Below, one piece after another: positions 42,098-53,673 of a DNA stretch of 64,000 bases; the first letter of the stretch is position 1, and each line of letters opens with the position of its first letter. Both the position numbers and the translations under genes were made by a program. Origin of the DNA: Meconema thalassinum (Eukaryota > Arthropoda > Insecta > Orthoptera > Tettigoniidae). The DNA is taken from assembly GCA_946902985.2 (NCBI GenBank), contig OX336389.2, positions 174,354,704 through 174,418,703 of the forward strand. The letters run 5' to 3'. A model generated the notes under the pieces. The model saw only the letters and a program-made list of their open reading frames with translations, was not told the origin of the DNA and searched no databases.

Positions 42098-42318
42098 TCA
42101 ACTAATTATATTTTCAATTTTAATTCTGTTTTCTCTGAGAAAATGTTTTATATGCATCTTCAGGTTTGCATGATTTCCTTTAAATTCTTTCAATTTAATT
42201 GGGAGAATGTTATATAATTTTGGTGAGAAATACAGAAAGTTACGTTTGGCTATACTTAACTTAGGTTGATATAAAATAGAGTGATTCTCTGTAATACTTC
42301 TGGTTTCATGCCCGTGAC
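42098..42318 (-). pseudogene. LINE reverse transcriptase, extreme C-terminus
   Basis: A continuous minus-strand frame reads HETRSITENHSILYQPKLSI then FLYFSPKLYNILPIKLKEF and HIKHFLREN, ending at TGA (42098-42100). This matches the tail of CR1/Jockey-group reverse transcriptases (family form: R-x-F-x-Y-x-G-P-K-x-W-N-x-L-P). Upstream coding sense is lost to the right, so the copy is 5'-truncated, as is usual for LINEs. Confidence 0.75.
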
Positions 42319-42479
42319 TAACAAATTGAATTATATTTCTATTTTAAAGATTTATTTATATATTTGAAAAGCATACAATTGTTTAGTGTTGAAGACCCTT
42401 GTCTCAGCATACAGTCTCATAGTCGGATATTCAACATTATTGGCAGTATGAGATTCTGCACTATCTGAACACTTTTTTA

Positions 42480-42660
42480 GTACATTTTCATAGGCGAATA
42501 CCAAGATTAACGGCCGAGGGGACCCGACGCGCTGATCACGCGTCACCCCAATATCTGCAGGCCAAATGGCTGGGCAGCGGTCGCTTGGTCGGCCTTAGCC
42601 CGTCATGGGCTGGATAGTGCCAGGGGTTGACTTTTTGACCTCCCCAGGCAAGAATACCAT
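42480..42660. repeat. GC-rich interspersed-repeat-like block
   Basis: A GC-rich stretch in AT-rich surroundings, including acgcgctgatcacgcgtcac, aagcagcggtcgctt-type sequence and ccttagcccgtcatgggctg, with short internal palindromes. It looks like a repeat from an arthropod genome, but no second copy lies in the window. Confidence 0.4.
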
Positions 42661-44082
42661 ATGTTGAAAGATATGCAGGTATATGACGCACTTTTGTTTT
42701 AGTGATGCAGACTTTTCACAACGTGAAGAATATGGACGTAAATATTGAATCTTGGCGTGTCTGTACCACACTTGGCTACGTCATGCAGCAACTGGAGTTA
42801 TTTCGGGCTGCACGTCACAAATATCTCCCTGCCTGTGAAGCATCTGCTACGTATCGCATTGCTCGTGCATTAGCTTCCCTTTATGACGCACACAGACTGG
42901 GAAGTAGTTAATATTATACTAAATATACTAACGTGTACACAGATACGATATTGGGATTAACTGTAAGAGATCCCCGCCATGTGCGCGAAGGTTTCAAATT
43001 CATATAGAGGAATAATCCAGTCAGGTGTCTGATAGGGAAAAGGAGGAATGAGGGTTGGATAGGGAGCCCTTTAAAGTGTCAAACTTTCTACGATGAGCTT
43101 AATGGATATGGAAGCAGGCAAGCCGTGGATAACCTGATTCTACGTCACTTCTTTCCAGGTGTGCAAATTCTATTTCACACTGGTTGATTTCGTTTTCACT
43201 TTTTATATTGTCAAGCAGTTTCACAGTTACTCAGAAATTGCAAACATGACTTCTTCTACCGTATATCGACTTTAAGCCACAAGCATTTCTAGGCATCCTC
43301 ATAATTCAAAATGAACCGGAACGGACCAGACCGCTGTTCCAGCTCGTGAAATTTAGGAGGCTTTCCATTTCGTCATTTAGGAAATGGATATGGTTGGTTC
43401 CGGTTCATCTTAAATTTGTATTAATTAGATGTAATAATGCAATACATGCCTTATGTGCAAGATGATGATGACTGGGAAGTGGCAAGTGATAACGGCAGTT
43501 GGCGTTACTTTCTTGTATTATAGCAATCATTTAAACTCATATACTGTGTATAGCATAACTACAGGATATGTGCATTTTATTCTGTAGTTTTTTTTTTTTT
43601 TTTTTTTCGATTTAAAGAAATGACTACCGTTCGTAGTTTAAACTGTAAATTAGATACACGGATGGAAATGTCTTAAAACACGTGCCAGACATTTTTATAT
43701 TAAGTAATGTGCACATGCAATAATATTTAATGCTATTATTATTATTATTATTACATTTTGCATAGTAATACTTGGTGGTAGATGACTACTGAGGGGCAAA
43801 TGGCCTCAACGCTCCTCCTCTTAAAACAACAACACCAATCATCATCATATTATGACTAGTCGCGGGTTGTATCCCGTCGTTGTCTTCAACGACGACCTAG
43901 ATACCACGAAAGTAAACCTTTCTTGATTCATGAAAATGACAATTTTGAGCCCTGGACATCCAAACAAACTTCGGACGTGCTGATGCGTACGTGATTACAG
44001 GAAGTGACCCAACGCGAAAGTGATAGAAAGGCCTCATGCCATGGATTATGGAGAAATAGTGCAACTGACAGCATGTTATAAC
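42661..44082. other. No gene; simple repeats only
   Basis: Contains a poly-T tract (43588-43608), an (ATT)n run (43733-43755) and an imperfect hairpin formed by atgaaccggaac (43310) and gttccggttcat (43400). I see no coding sequence. Confidence 0.5.
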
Positions 44083-44545
44083 TAGGGCTCGGATTTTTAG
44101 GTGCTAAAAATCGGGATTTTTTTTAATGTATTAAAAATACTTGAAATATGTGACAAAAATAAAAATATTTAATTATAATTTAGTTTATTAATGACAATAT
44201 AAACAATATTCAGTACTCACGAATGCAATTTATACTATGTCTCACTGATTACTGAAGAATTACAATACACAACGAGATACATCTTCAGGCTGTCCATCAC
44301 AAATAACCGACGATTATCGCGAAAACACTTCTTCTGAAAGTTCAAAACTGCGGCATTAATGTTCTTGCCCTCGAGGTATGGTGTACCTGAGATCGCTGTT
44401 CAGCCTTGATTGCTTTCCCACATGGTTGGCAGAAGAGAACGCCCCCATCAAAAGTAAAATTATCCTTAAATTCTGCAACATACTGGTGCAGACGATAATC
44501 CCCACCTCCTCCTTGCTTGCTTTTGACTGCATTCTGGGATGGTTT
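44083..44545. repeat. Fragment of a hAT element related to the one at 46669
   Basis: It begins tagggctcggatttttaggt at 44083, matching the terminus cagggttaggatttttaggt of the 46669 element, and is likewise preceded by gttataac. No right terminus is visible because a SINE occupies the region from 44545. A minus-strand frame (44356-44562) has no clear match. Confidence 0.5.
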
Positions 44546-44932
44546 GTTTGTTGTTGTTTCATTTGGAGGGCTTGGAAATCGTGGCCATTCAGCCCCGTGT
44601 ACTTGGGTGTGCGTGGATTCTTTGTCGGATAACCCGTATTACTGTGATCGCTGTATTTTTAATTGAGGATAGGATTGGGAAGGAGGCGGCCGTGACCTTA
44701 AATAAGGAAACATTCCAGCATTTTCCTGGAGAAGAAGTGGGAAACCACGGAAAATCACTTCCATAATGGCTGAGGTGGGAATCGAACCCACCTCTTCACA
44801 GTTTTGTTTCACGAGGCTGAGTGTACCCCGTTCCAGCTTTCAAACAAAAATTAAATTTCTTGGCAGAGCGGGAATCGAACTCGGACAGCCAACTATGCTA
44901 GCCACTACGCAACGAAGCGGATAACGGCGGTA
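44545..44932 (-). mobile_element. SINE family B
   Basis: The minus-strand tRNA-like head at the right has gtagtggctagcatagttgg and a B box gttcgattccc. The body carries the family blocks gccccgtgtacttgggtgtg, aggcggccgtgacctta and gtgggaaaccacgg. Confidence 0.85.
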
Positions 44933-45046
44933 GTAGAGTCTACAACAGTCAAAATATATTCTGATACGTAAACGAAATAGTATTCTTTATATTACTAGTA
45001 GGTTACGTATTTTATGTTCGACGATGTCGAAATGTAAATATTATAT

Positions 45047-45101
45047 GTCAGAAAACTGTACTATAATGTGGCTCATTATAGTACAAGTTTTCATTATGTG
45101 A
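45047..45101. repeat. Hairpin
   Basis: Arms tgtactataatg and cattatagtaca surround a 5-base loop, with an outer imperfect stem (gaaaact / agttttc). Confidence 0.75.
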
Positions 45102-45172
45102 CAGTTTCTCCCACCAATCAGAGCTCAAGAAACAGTTGTTTTACCAATTAGGTAAGGATAGCATCACACCTG

Positions 45173-45480
45173 CCAGTTTGGTGTCCTAGGCGAAACCCCA
45201 CACAAGACACGGCACAGACCTAGAAAAATTGCTGAGTTTTAATAAAACACAAATTTAAAAAAATCAAGTTTTACATATTCATGCCCCGGCTGCAAGGGTG
45301 AGAGCCAATTATCTGGACCACTCGAAAAATGTACCACATTGAGTTACAATGCCCATAATAAGTTCAGGAAGTACCGTTATGATTGGAAATAAGGAAAAAT
45401 CTTTAGCATAGTGTATGTAACATATAGACCTAACACTTAGGCAGATGACCTCACTGTTACGCTCCTGAAAACAATCAGTC
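45173..45480. repeat. Direct duplicate block, copy 1
   Basis: Nearly identical (a few substitutions and single-base indels) to 46280-46595. It joins the end of a 252-bp satellite unit (gtgtcctaggcgaaacccca) to a unique-looking ~240-bp stretch. Confidence 0.85.
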
Positions 45481-45699
45481 AGTCAACCTTCTAATTTAAA
45501 TGTCACTGCGTGGCCTAGTGTCATAGCGGGGTAATCGAGGAGGCCATGGTCAAATACAAGGTATTCTCTGCGTCCCATGCGCTCTGTTCAGTACATAAAA
45601 CTGGCGAAATCTCGACAGACATTTATGAATATTTATGTTCGAACATAAATTAGTTATAATAATTATCGTCGAACATAAACAGTCGTATGCAACTCGCCT

Positions 45700-45793
45700 A
45701 TAATAATAATTAAGACACTCGTATGGAAATTATAAAACTCGCGTACGCTCGTTTTATAAACATACCCGTGTCTTAATTATTGCCATTATAGGA
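45700..45793. repeat. ~95-bp snap-back palindrome (MITE-like)
   Basis: ctataataataattaagaca at the left mirrors gtgtcttaattattgccatt plus atag at the right, with a central palindrome around actcgcgtacgctcg. There is no coding content. Confidence 0.7.
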
Positions 45794-46020
45794 TCGTTGC
45801 ATAATGAACTATTAATGGCCAAGGGACGGGTGTAGGAAACCTTGGCCAATGAACTAGCTTCCTTGTTGTGGAAGCTTGCAATAAAACGTGGTGTAATTTG
45901 TATTTATTCCCCATTAGAAAATACGCACTATATGTAATTATATAAAATAATGAAACACAAAAAGATGGTATATTGGCTTTCACAGCCAGTGGGCGTCCGG
46001 GCGGGGTTACCAAGAGCCCA

Positions 46021-46345
46021 CTGATGAGCCAGCTTGGTGTCCTAGGCGAAACCCCACACAAGACACGGTACAAACCTAGAAAAATTGCTGAGTTTTAATT
46101 CACTGGCCGTGAAAGCCAATATACCATCTTTTTGGAAGCCTTCACAGGGAGGTTAAGGCTGCTTGAGCTTTAACTTCTCGCAGTAAAGTAGTGCAGATTC
46201 ACTCTATATAAAGGGGAGGTAGCGCGCAGTTCGCTACTCCTGTGGGGGTCCAGACGGGGACACCAACGGCCCACTGAAGAGCCAGCTTGGTGTCCTAGGC
46301 GAAACCCCACACAAGACACGGTACAGACCTAGAAAAATTGCTGAG
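46021..46345. repeat. 252-bp satellite, isolated units
   Basis: Units start gccagcttggtgtcctaggc at 46028 and 46281, a period of 253 bp. Each contains a TATA-like tctatataaagg (46202) followed by a GC-rich segment. An inverted fragment of the unit (aagatggtatattggctttc) lies at about 45963. The same satellite forms an array at 51236-51812. Confidence 0.82.
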
Positions 46346-46595
46346 TTTTAATAAAACACAAATTTAAAAAAAATCAAGTTTTACATATTCATGCCCCGGC
46401 TGCAAGGGTGAGAGACAATTATCTACACCACTCGATAAATGTACCACATTGAATTACAATGCCCATAATAAGATCAGGAAGTACCGTTATGATTGGAAAT
46501 AAGGAAAAATCTTTAGTATAGTGTATGTAACAAAAAGGCCTAACACTTAGGCAGAAGACCTCACTGTTACGCTCCTGAAAACAGTCAACGTATAA
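46280..46595. repeat. Direct duplicate block, copy 2
   Basis: Second copy of the block at 45173-45480, about 1.1 kb downstream in the same orientation. Confidence 0.85.
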
Positions 46596-46668
46596 CACAC
46601 CACGTATTTCAATAAGCTACCACAACCAACATTCGATTATAATACTTGATAAGGAAAAGAGTTATAAC

Positions 46669-49001
46669 CAGGGTTAGGATTTTTAGGTGCGCGCCTTTTT
46701 TCTTAGGGTAAATTAAAGCTGTTCGGAAAGATATTGCAGTGTGAAATTTTGTCTCTAGTTGCAAAGTGGCATTTTTCACGCACCTTTTTCCCTTTCTTGA
46801 GACCTTTATCCCCCCCAACCGTGCCCATAATCCCCTTTTCCCACCTTTTTTCTTAAATTTAATTCTAATTTATTCTATAAAATTTCTAATCAATATAAGA
46901 TATTTAACTTTCAATTAACGTCTCCTCAGTTTGCTGTGTACGTGCGAATAGTAAGCCTACCTCTTTCGGTAAACACCACGTGGGAGTTGAAAGCACACCT
47001 CCAAAAAAAGGAAAATAATTGTGTGTTCGTCAAAACCTCTTTCTCTCGCTTTACCGCTATAATGCAATTGACAATGAGTGTTTCTATCCCAGCAGAATCA
47101 GTAGCTTGCTGTTCGTGAATGTGAGTTTGTTACAGCGAGAGACGTCATCTGTTCGCATGGAGGCGGAAGCTGATGACGCAGAGATGTCAGCAACCGCAAC
47201 CGCGTAGTTCCGAGAATATAGACTGGGTTCTGCTCGAAGCTACTATAAATCGCTGATAATGCAGTTCCAGTATGAATGAGAACATTTTAGTAATTGTCGC
47301 GGTGTTATAAGAGAGTGTGGACAGCAAGTGAGTGAGTGAGTGCAAGAGTAAGCTGTAAGATAGTCGCATTTAGTTAGCAAGTGAACTTTGTTACATTACT
47401 AAACGAGTGTACTACTAGATTTTACCATGCCAAATGTGTTCAGTGCCCGATTTATTGATCTGGCTCAGGATTTCAAATAAGATTTCATAGACACCGATGG
47501 AACTGTTATGCGATGTATTATTTGTGATTTAGGAATTTTGTTAGATGAAAAACACCAGGGAGATCGCATAAAACAACACATTTCCAGCCCTAAGCATCAA
47601 ATGAATAAGACTCTTCAAGCAAACAAATCGCGGCAACCTCTATTACGAAATGCGTTTCAACAAAGTTCTTCAAAAAGCCAAAATTTGAAGGAATTGAACA
47701 TTGATTTGTGTGCAGCAGGAATTCCACTCAATATGGTGAACCAAAGGGATTTCTTGAAAAATACACAAAGATGTCAATGGCCGATGCATGTACTTCAAGA
47801 AAAAACTACATGGAGCCTGTTTACCGAGAAACCACACAATGAATCAAGGAGAATGTGTCTGATTGCGATGTGGGAATCATTGTGGATGAAACCATAGACT
47901 CAATGGAACGATATGTTTTGAACATTTTAGTCTTTCCCTTAGCAGGGGAGAACGTTAAGCCCATGTTGTTAAAAAAGTATGAGCTGCAGAAAGCCAATGC
48001 CAGTAGAGTAACGCAATCAATTATGGACTTCTCCCAAAAACTCTGGCCTACTGGTATCGAGTTTGAAAAACTTCTTCATGTGGTTACGGACCAGGCTCCT
48101 TACATGGTTTCTGCTGATAACCAATTGAAACCTTTATTTCCAAAGTTGAAGCAAGTGACATGCTTGGTTCATGCCCTTCACAGGGTTTGTGAATCCATAA
48201 GGAACGAATATAACATTGCAAATCAATTCATCTCTGCCCTGAAGAGGATTCTACTGAAAGCTCTGAATCATGTTGTTGCCTACAGGGAAACCACTGGTCT
48301 GTCTCCTGCACATTTCCCGGTCATTACTCGCTGGGGATCGTGGATTGAGTGTGCTGCTATGTTGTGTGAGAATTTTGACAAAATTAGAGAGTTTGTGCTT
48401 TCTTTGGATCCAGCCGACGCAGGTGCAATTTCCAAGGCTCAGCAACTTCTGTTACCCGTACCGGGAAAAATACATGATTTGCGGGCAGAACTATATTGTG
48501 TCCATAGTTAGAAGTACCTGACTGCAGTTAGTAAAGGATCAGATGAACAAGGTCTGGAAAAGGAAAAACAATGGGATATGTTTACTTCTGTGAGGGAGCA
48601 GTTTGCCAAAGACAAACTTGAGTCTAGTCTTCAGAAGAACCCAGCCATTGTGGAATTCGCCACATCTGTAGAGTTGCCATTCCGAGTGAGTACAAGGTTT
48701 GTCCAACTGGTTTCTGTGGATGTCGAAAGAAGCTTTAGCATCTACAAAGACATTCTATCTCCTAATAGAAACAGACTTACTTTTAAAAATTTAGAGACGC
48801 TCAAAGTCTTGATGTACAACAGCTTCATGTTTTTCCTTCTAGTGATGAGTGATTTGATGTACTATTTTGTAATTCAATAAACTAGAATACAGGAAAGAGA
48901 AAATTAGTTGAATAAACCAGCACCTTTTTGCCCCTTTTTTTTACCTTATGTGAGCAACTTCCTTTCTTCAACTGAAATTTGCACCTAAAAATCCTAACCT
49001 G
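46669..49001 (+). mobile_element. hAT element with palindromic 8-bp TSD
   Basis: The ends are inverted repeats, cagggttaggatttttaggt at the left and its near-mirror (one base shorter) at the right. They are flanked by gttataac at 46661-46668 and 49002-49009. The 2333-bp interior encodes a BED/CGG-binding-type hAT transposase in broken frames. Because gttataac is itself a palindrome, and the related fragment at 44083 is also preceded by it, the repeats could alternatively extend through it. Confidence 0.88.
47427..48880 (+). pseudogene. hAT transposase (BED-type zinc finger, dimerisation domain)
   Basis: The ATG at 47427 opens MPNVFSARFIDLAQ and meets an in-frame TAA at 47478-47480. The same frame continues as DTDGTVMRCIICD with a C-x2-C then H-x4-H finger (HISSPKH), like the BED/CGG-repeat-binding proteins of the hAT group. 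A frameshift near 47850 moves to a frame with DVGIIVDETIDSMERYV (a catalytic-domain Asp), LHVVTDQAPYM, and LVHALHRVCE, stopping at 48509-48511. The last part carries VDVERSFSIYKDIL and RLTFKNLETL, the hAT C-terminal dimerisation domain. Two stops and one frameshift inactivate it. Confidence 0.85.
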
Positions 49002-49074
49002 GTTATAACTAAACCCATGCATTTAGGAGAACGTAGGGTATTATGTTCTTTTCTGAACATCTTGTATTAATATG

Positions 49075-49463
49075 TTGTTTCATTTTACGGGTTTGGACAT
49101 CGTGGTCATTTCCGCCCCGTGTTTGGGTGTGTAAGTGTAGAATTTGTCTGATAACATGTGTTATTGTGGTATCTGTATTAGAGTGTATTTGTAATTCAGG
49201 CGGAGCTTGGGATATAGACGGCCATACCTTACGGTAGGAGGAACCATCCCGGCATTTGCCTGACGTAGAAATGGGAAACCACGAAAAAACACTTCTAGGA
49301 AGGCCGAAGTGGGAACTGAGCTTACCTTTTCTCAGTTTTGCTTCATGAGGCTGAGTATGTCCCGTTCCGGCCCTCAAACCTTTCTTGCCAGAGCCGACAA
49401 TCAAATCGGGACCACCGAGCTAACAGCCAGGAATGCTAGCCGCTATACCACGAGGTGGTCGCT
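49075..49463 (-). mobile_element. SINE family B
   Basis: Same order of blocks as the 44545 copy. The minus-strand head reads gaccacctcgtggtatagcg with a degraded B box (cccgatttgattgt). Confidence 0.83.
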
Positions 49464-49674
49464 TTTGTTTTACAATGAGGTGATGATGAAACTAACAAAT
49501 ACTAACTGGAAAAGTTACCTGATTCAGCTAGGAATGGAGCTAGGGGAAATACACATGACAAACCGCAGCCGATGATCGCCTCGGCAAAGCTGGGTACGAT
49601 TGCTGCCTAATCATGAAACTAGCTGTCAAATTTCATATTTTCAGTGTTTAATGTAATTTTAACTGCAACTGGTT

Positions 49675-49858
49675 TGGAGACGTCAGGGTGCCAGAACTTA
49701 ATCAAGATGAGGCTCCTTACCGCGCCAGTAAATCTACTGACACGAGCTCCTCGAATTTAAGTACCTTCAAATGCCAAACACTGCGTCGGGATTCAATTCT
49801 GCAACTGTGGGCAGAGTTGGCGAGAATCTTACCACTACGCCACGCAGTCGGTCACATT
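49675..49858 (-). mobile_element. SINE family C
   Basis: Shares gacgtcagggtgccagaa, gccagtaaatctactgacac and the tRNA-like right-hand head (cgtagtggtaagattctcgc on the minus strand) with the complete copy at 58663-58895, with more divergence. Confidence 0.72.
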
Positions 49859-50004
49859 ATTAAAACGAAGTACTTTGTAGGAATTACCACAAAATCTATC
49901 TTTAGGTTTTCGTAGCAAAATCCTGAGTTCCTAACCAGATGGTTATCTGCTGCTACGCATGTCAAATTTGCTAATATCAGTACGTTATACGACAGAAAAC
50001 CACA

Positions 50005-50186
50005 TCAAGGATGACTCAGGTGGGAATGGACCACTTCTTCTCACTACTGCCTCACGAAGCTGAGTGAACCCCGTTCTAGCGCTCAGACCAGAATTCAACT
50101 TGTTGGCAGATCTGGGAATCGAAACCGGACCTCAGGGGAGACAACGAAGAATGCTACTCACTACACCACCAGGTGGTCTTTTATAT
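50005..50186 (-). mobile_element. SINE family B, head-proximal fragment
   Basis: Contains cctcacgaagctgagtgaac and the head read on minus as gaccacctggtggtgtagtg. The tail half is missing. Confidence 0.75.
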
Positions 50187-50224
50187 TTGCATTTGATATA
50201 GCAAAAAGTAATGCATTTATCGAT

Positions 50225-50572
50225 GCTTTCATTTAGGGAATTGGACATAGTCGCCAATTCAGCCCCGTGTACTTGGGTATGTATTGAATTATGCATGTGT
50301 GGAAGGGTATTCAGAAGGAGACGACCCTGGCTATAAATTAGGAAATACTCCGGCATTTGCCTGAGGGTAGAAGTTGGAAACCATTGCAAGCCCTTTTAGG
50401 ATGGCTGGGGTGAGATTAGAACCCACGTCTACTAAGTTTTGTCTCACGAAATTAGGTATACCTAGGTCCGGCTCTCAGATCAGAATTCATCTATTGCAGA
50501 GCCAGGAATCGAACTCGCACATCAGGGATGAAAGCTAAAAATGCTAGCCGCTAACCCACGAGGGGGTAGCTG
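50225..50572 (-). mobile_element. SINE family B
   Basis: Lies head-to-tail with the previous copy. It has gccccgtgtacttgggtatg, the ggcatttgcctg block and a tRNA-like head ending near 50572 with B box gttcgattcct. Confidence 0.82.
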
Positions 50573-51004
50573 CCTTTAAGTTACTACATAGGTCCATGCT
50601 TAGGTATATTACAATTTATGGATGCTGAATTTATTACATATCCTGTTGCGTACACAGTATATTACAATTTATCATAACTAAAATGCAAATAAGCGGTTGC
50701 TGCCCGTGTATAATGAACACTGTATTCAAATTCACAGTCATAATATTATCTTCAGAATGCAGAATTCTGTCAATTTTGGATAAATCCGCTTTATAACCGT
50801 ATATGATACACTTCTTTGTTCACCGACATATTTGAGGAGAGATGATATAGGAAAGATCACAGATACGTAGTAGAGGCCTATTACAGTTTACTCCACAGTT
50901 TGGAGCCGATCAGCTGCGGTTGCGCAGTCGTACAGAGGACAGTCGGTTAGCCTTGGATGAGATTCGTGAGTTGTCAGTTGTACAGAAAGCAACTCTCGTA
51001 TCAT

Positions 51005-51150
51005 AATAATAATGTTATTGGTTTTACGTCCCTTTTAACTACTCTGGCTTTTAGAGACGCCGGGGTGCCGGAATTTTGCCCCGAAGGGGATCTTTAACGT
51101 GCCAGTAAATCTACTGACACGGCTCCCTCGCATTTGCGCACACTCTCGTA
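51005..51150 (-). mobile_element. SINE family C, head-less copy
   Basis: Matches the tail half of the 58663 copy almost base for base (aataataatgttattggttt through ctccctcgcatttgcgcac), then departs from it. A TAA/ATT-type tail is present at the left. Confidence 0.82.
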
Positions 51151-51235
51151 TCAATTGCACATGGCTGAGGCTCAGCGGCTGTCGTCTGGACGACTGCCCA
51201 ACCGGGACTGACCGGCCAAAAACCGTGGCGTAAAC

Positions 51236-51812
51236 TGTACTGCACAAACCTAGAAGAATTGCTGAGTCTTAATTCACCGGCCGTGAAAGCCAATGTACCA
51301 TCTTTTTGGAAGCCTTCATAGGGAGGTTAAGGCTGCTTGAACTGTTAGTTCTCGTAGTAAAGTAGTGCAGTTGCACTCTATACAAAGGGAGGTAGCGCGC
51401 AGTTCGTTACTCCTGTGGGGGTCCGGGCGGGGACACCAAGAGCCCGCCGATGAGCCAGCTTGGTGTCCTAGGCGAAACCCCACACAAGACACGGCACAAA
51501 CCTAGAATAATTGCTGAGTTTTAATTCACCGGCCGTGAAAGCCAATATACCATCTTTTTGGAAGCCTTCATAGGGAGGTTAAGGCTGCTTGAACTATTAG
51601 TTATCGTAGTAAAGTAGTGCAGTTGCACTCTATACAAAGGGAGGTAGCGCGCAGTTCGTTACTCCTGTGGGGGTCCGGGCGGGGACACCAAGAGCCCGCC
51701 GATGAGCCAGCTTGGTGTCCTAGGCGAAACCCCACACAAGACACGGCACAAACCTAGAAGAATTGCTGAGTTTTAATTCACCGGCCGTGAAAGCCAATAT
51801 ACCATCTTTTTG
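51236..51812. repeat. 252-bp satellite array
   Basis: The marker cctaga recurs at 51249, 51501 and 51753, an exact 252-bp period over about 2.3 units. The units are highly similar to each other. Each has a TATA-like ctatacaaaggg followed by gtagcgcgcagttcg. Confidence 0.92.
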
Positions 51813-52457
51813 ATATTTTATATTTTGATGAGGAGACGACACGGATTAAAGCTGTTGCACCACTTCATACCGTCGAATCATGGTCGGTTCTTTTCTTTTT
51901 ACCCCAAATATCCCGTAATAAGTACTAGTGTGTCTTCCGATTTCGTTATGTCAGCTGTCTTATTTGTTACCACGAGATATTAGTCCTGACCTTGACATTA
52001 TTATGGTGGCTAACTACCGCTTCCGTTCTCACCGCATTTCAATTCTGCGCAGCTAGCGGTGTAGGGGACTAGTCGTAGTGGCCTTTTATAAATCTTCATT
52101 GACTTTCCAAAACTGTGTAATAGGTGTTTACCTTCTTTTCTTGAAGGAAAATATCCAAACATTTTTACACTGTCAGAGGACACAATTATTTGCAATTTTA
52201 TTCCACACTTGTCACTATTAATGTCTGTGCGGGGAAGGGGGGTTTAGTACTCAACGAGTTCCTTTAAAGGACCTCAAATAACGTTCTGCGAGCACTCGTT
52301 CCAAAATTATTTAATCGCGGGGCGACCATGTTCTTTTCCATTCTAACTTGGCGACCACCTTGAGGTGGTGTGTGACGTCACACGCTCACGAGTAATTTTC
52401 ACATGACATTCTTACTCTTTTAAAACGTGTGTACAAATGTGTTGTAGTACTGCTATA
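51813..52457. other. No gene; CRE-like palindrome
   Basis: A gtgtgacgtcacac palindrome occurs at about 52370. Nothing else is recognisable. Confidence 0.45.
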
Positions 52458-53670
52458 AGGCATCCAACGTTTAGAATGAAGCACTGGTTAGATAGGGATA
52501 TTCTCCTCTCTTTCTGTTGCACGTGAGACATGTATGACGCTGTCATTTTCTAGCAATCCACTGTTGCCATATCAGTCGAAAATTTTTCTTTGTCGAAAAA
52601 ACAGCATATTCAGGTAGAACTATGTTTTGCCGATCTTTTTTGTCCTATATTAGAACTACGTAAACTTGATAGAAATGCTAGAAAAATTAGATATCCATAT
52701 TTTAAAAAAAAACTGTAAACTGTGTCCCCTTTTTAGTAAAATCGATCTTATATCATGTTACATTGACTTTGTGATGCCTATTTTTCACACACGTGTAGCA
52801 AAATATGCCGTCTTGATGATGGATTATTGAAATAGTTTATACTGGCAATATTACAATTTTCATGTAGGTAAAACTTCTGAATATTCTCTCATAACCGCAT
52901 AGCAGCATTGAAAAAGTTCGTATGCTGCCAACTTTTCTATTTTTAAAGATAACCATGTCATGTCAGTTTGAGAGTTGTAGAGGAATGTTGGAAGAAGTTT
53001 TCTACCTGCTTACCCAGAGTGTAGGTTTAATTGTTTACACAGGTCGGGCTGTTCATTGACCGCGGATTATATGAATGAAGTTTCGAAGGACAGCGGGGTG
53101 CAGCTTGCTACTCACAGCTTTATTACTGGGCCCTTCAAGCTTGTATTTCAGTTGTTCATCGGTCTCTATCTTATGTGTGTGTGTGCAGCAGTTATGTTAG
53201 ATTTAACGTGTTGTATTTTACGTATTTCACGTACAACAATGGATAGTTTTGTGAATTATTTTAAGAATCTTAAACCTAACGAAAGTATAAATAATTTAAG
53301 TCAATGAAACTGCTCTGGCCGCGGGAATATCAAAGACTACCGTTTTTAAAATACGTAGTGAGAGTGAACAGGGTCCAGTACTGTCGCCACTCAAAAAGAG
53401 GCTAAGTAATACACTTCTCAAGAATAGTAGGAATGTTATATATAACTACTTTATAATAACGTTATAGTTAATTTAATTTCGTTGTATGTGTTATGTTAGC
53501 CTACTATTAGTATTATTATACAGTACTTAATTCAAGTCTTCGTCACAGCACAGTCGCTGAATGTGCGGAAAGTGTACGCGAAGCGCTTTGTACTGCCTGC
53601 TCTCATGGAGTGGCAACCCTGTCGTAACGCGCCATAAGACCAATGCTTCATTCTAAACGTTGGATGGCCT
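52458..53670. mobile_element. 1.2-kb DNA transposon with ~28-bp TIRs
   Basis: Ends aggcatccaacgtttagaat (52458) and its mirror with one extra base (ending 53670) form inverted repeats. The triplet ata flanks both sides (52455-52457 and 53671-53673). No transposase is recognisable; the interior holds one short hydrophobic frame. The superfamily is unassigned. Confidence 0.7.
53056..53307 (+). CDS. 83-aa hypothetical protein with a hydrophobic segment
   Basis: I do not recognise it. Residues ~22-55 (ITGPFKLVFQLFIGLYLMCV and on) form a hydrophobic stretch long enough to span a membrane, with several cysteines. The C-terminus is polar. It lies entirely within the TIR element at 52458-53670 and may be a chance frame. 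Confidence 0.25.
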   Translation: MTADYMNEVSKDSGVQLATHSFITGPFKLVFQLFIGLYLMCVCAAVMLDLTCCILRISRTTMDSFVNYFKNLKPNESINNLSQ

Positions 53671-53673
53671 ATA

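Noticed and set aside
42702..42911. 69-aa plus-strand frame
   Set aside because: No motif, no neighbouring signal and no repeat partner. I cannot support it as a gene.
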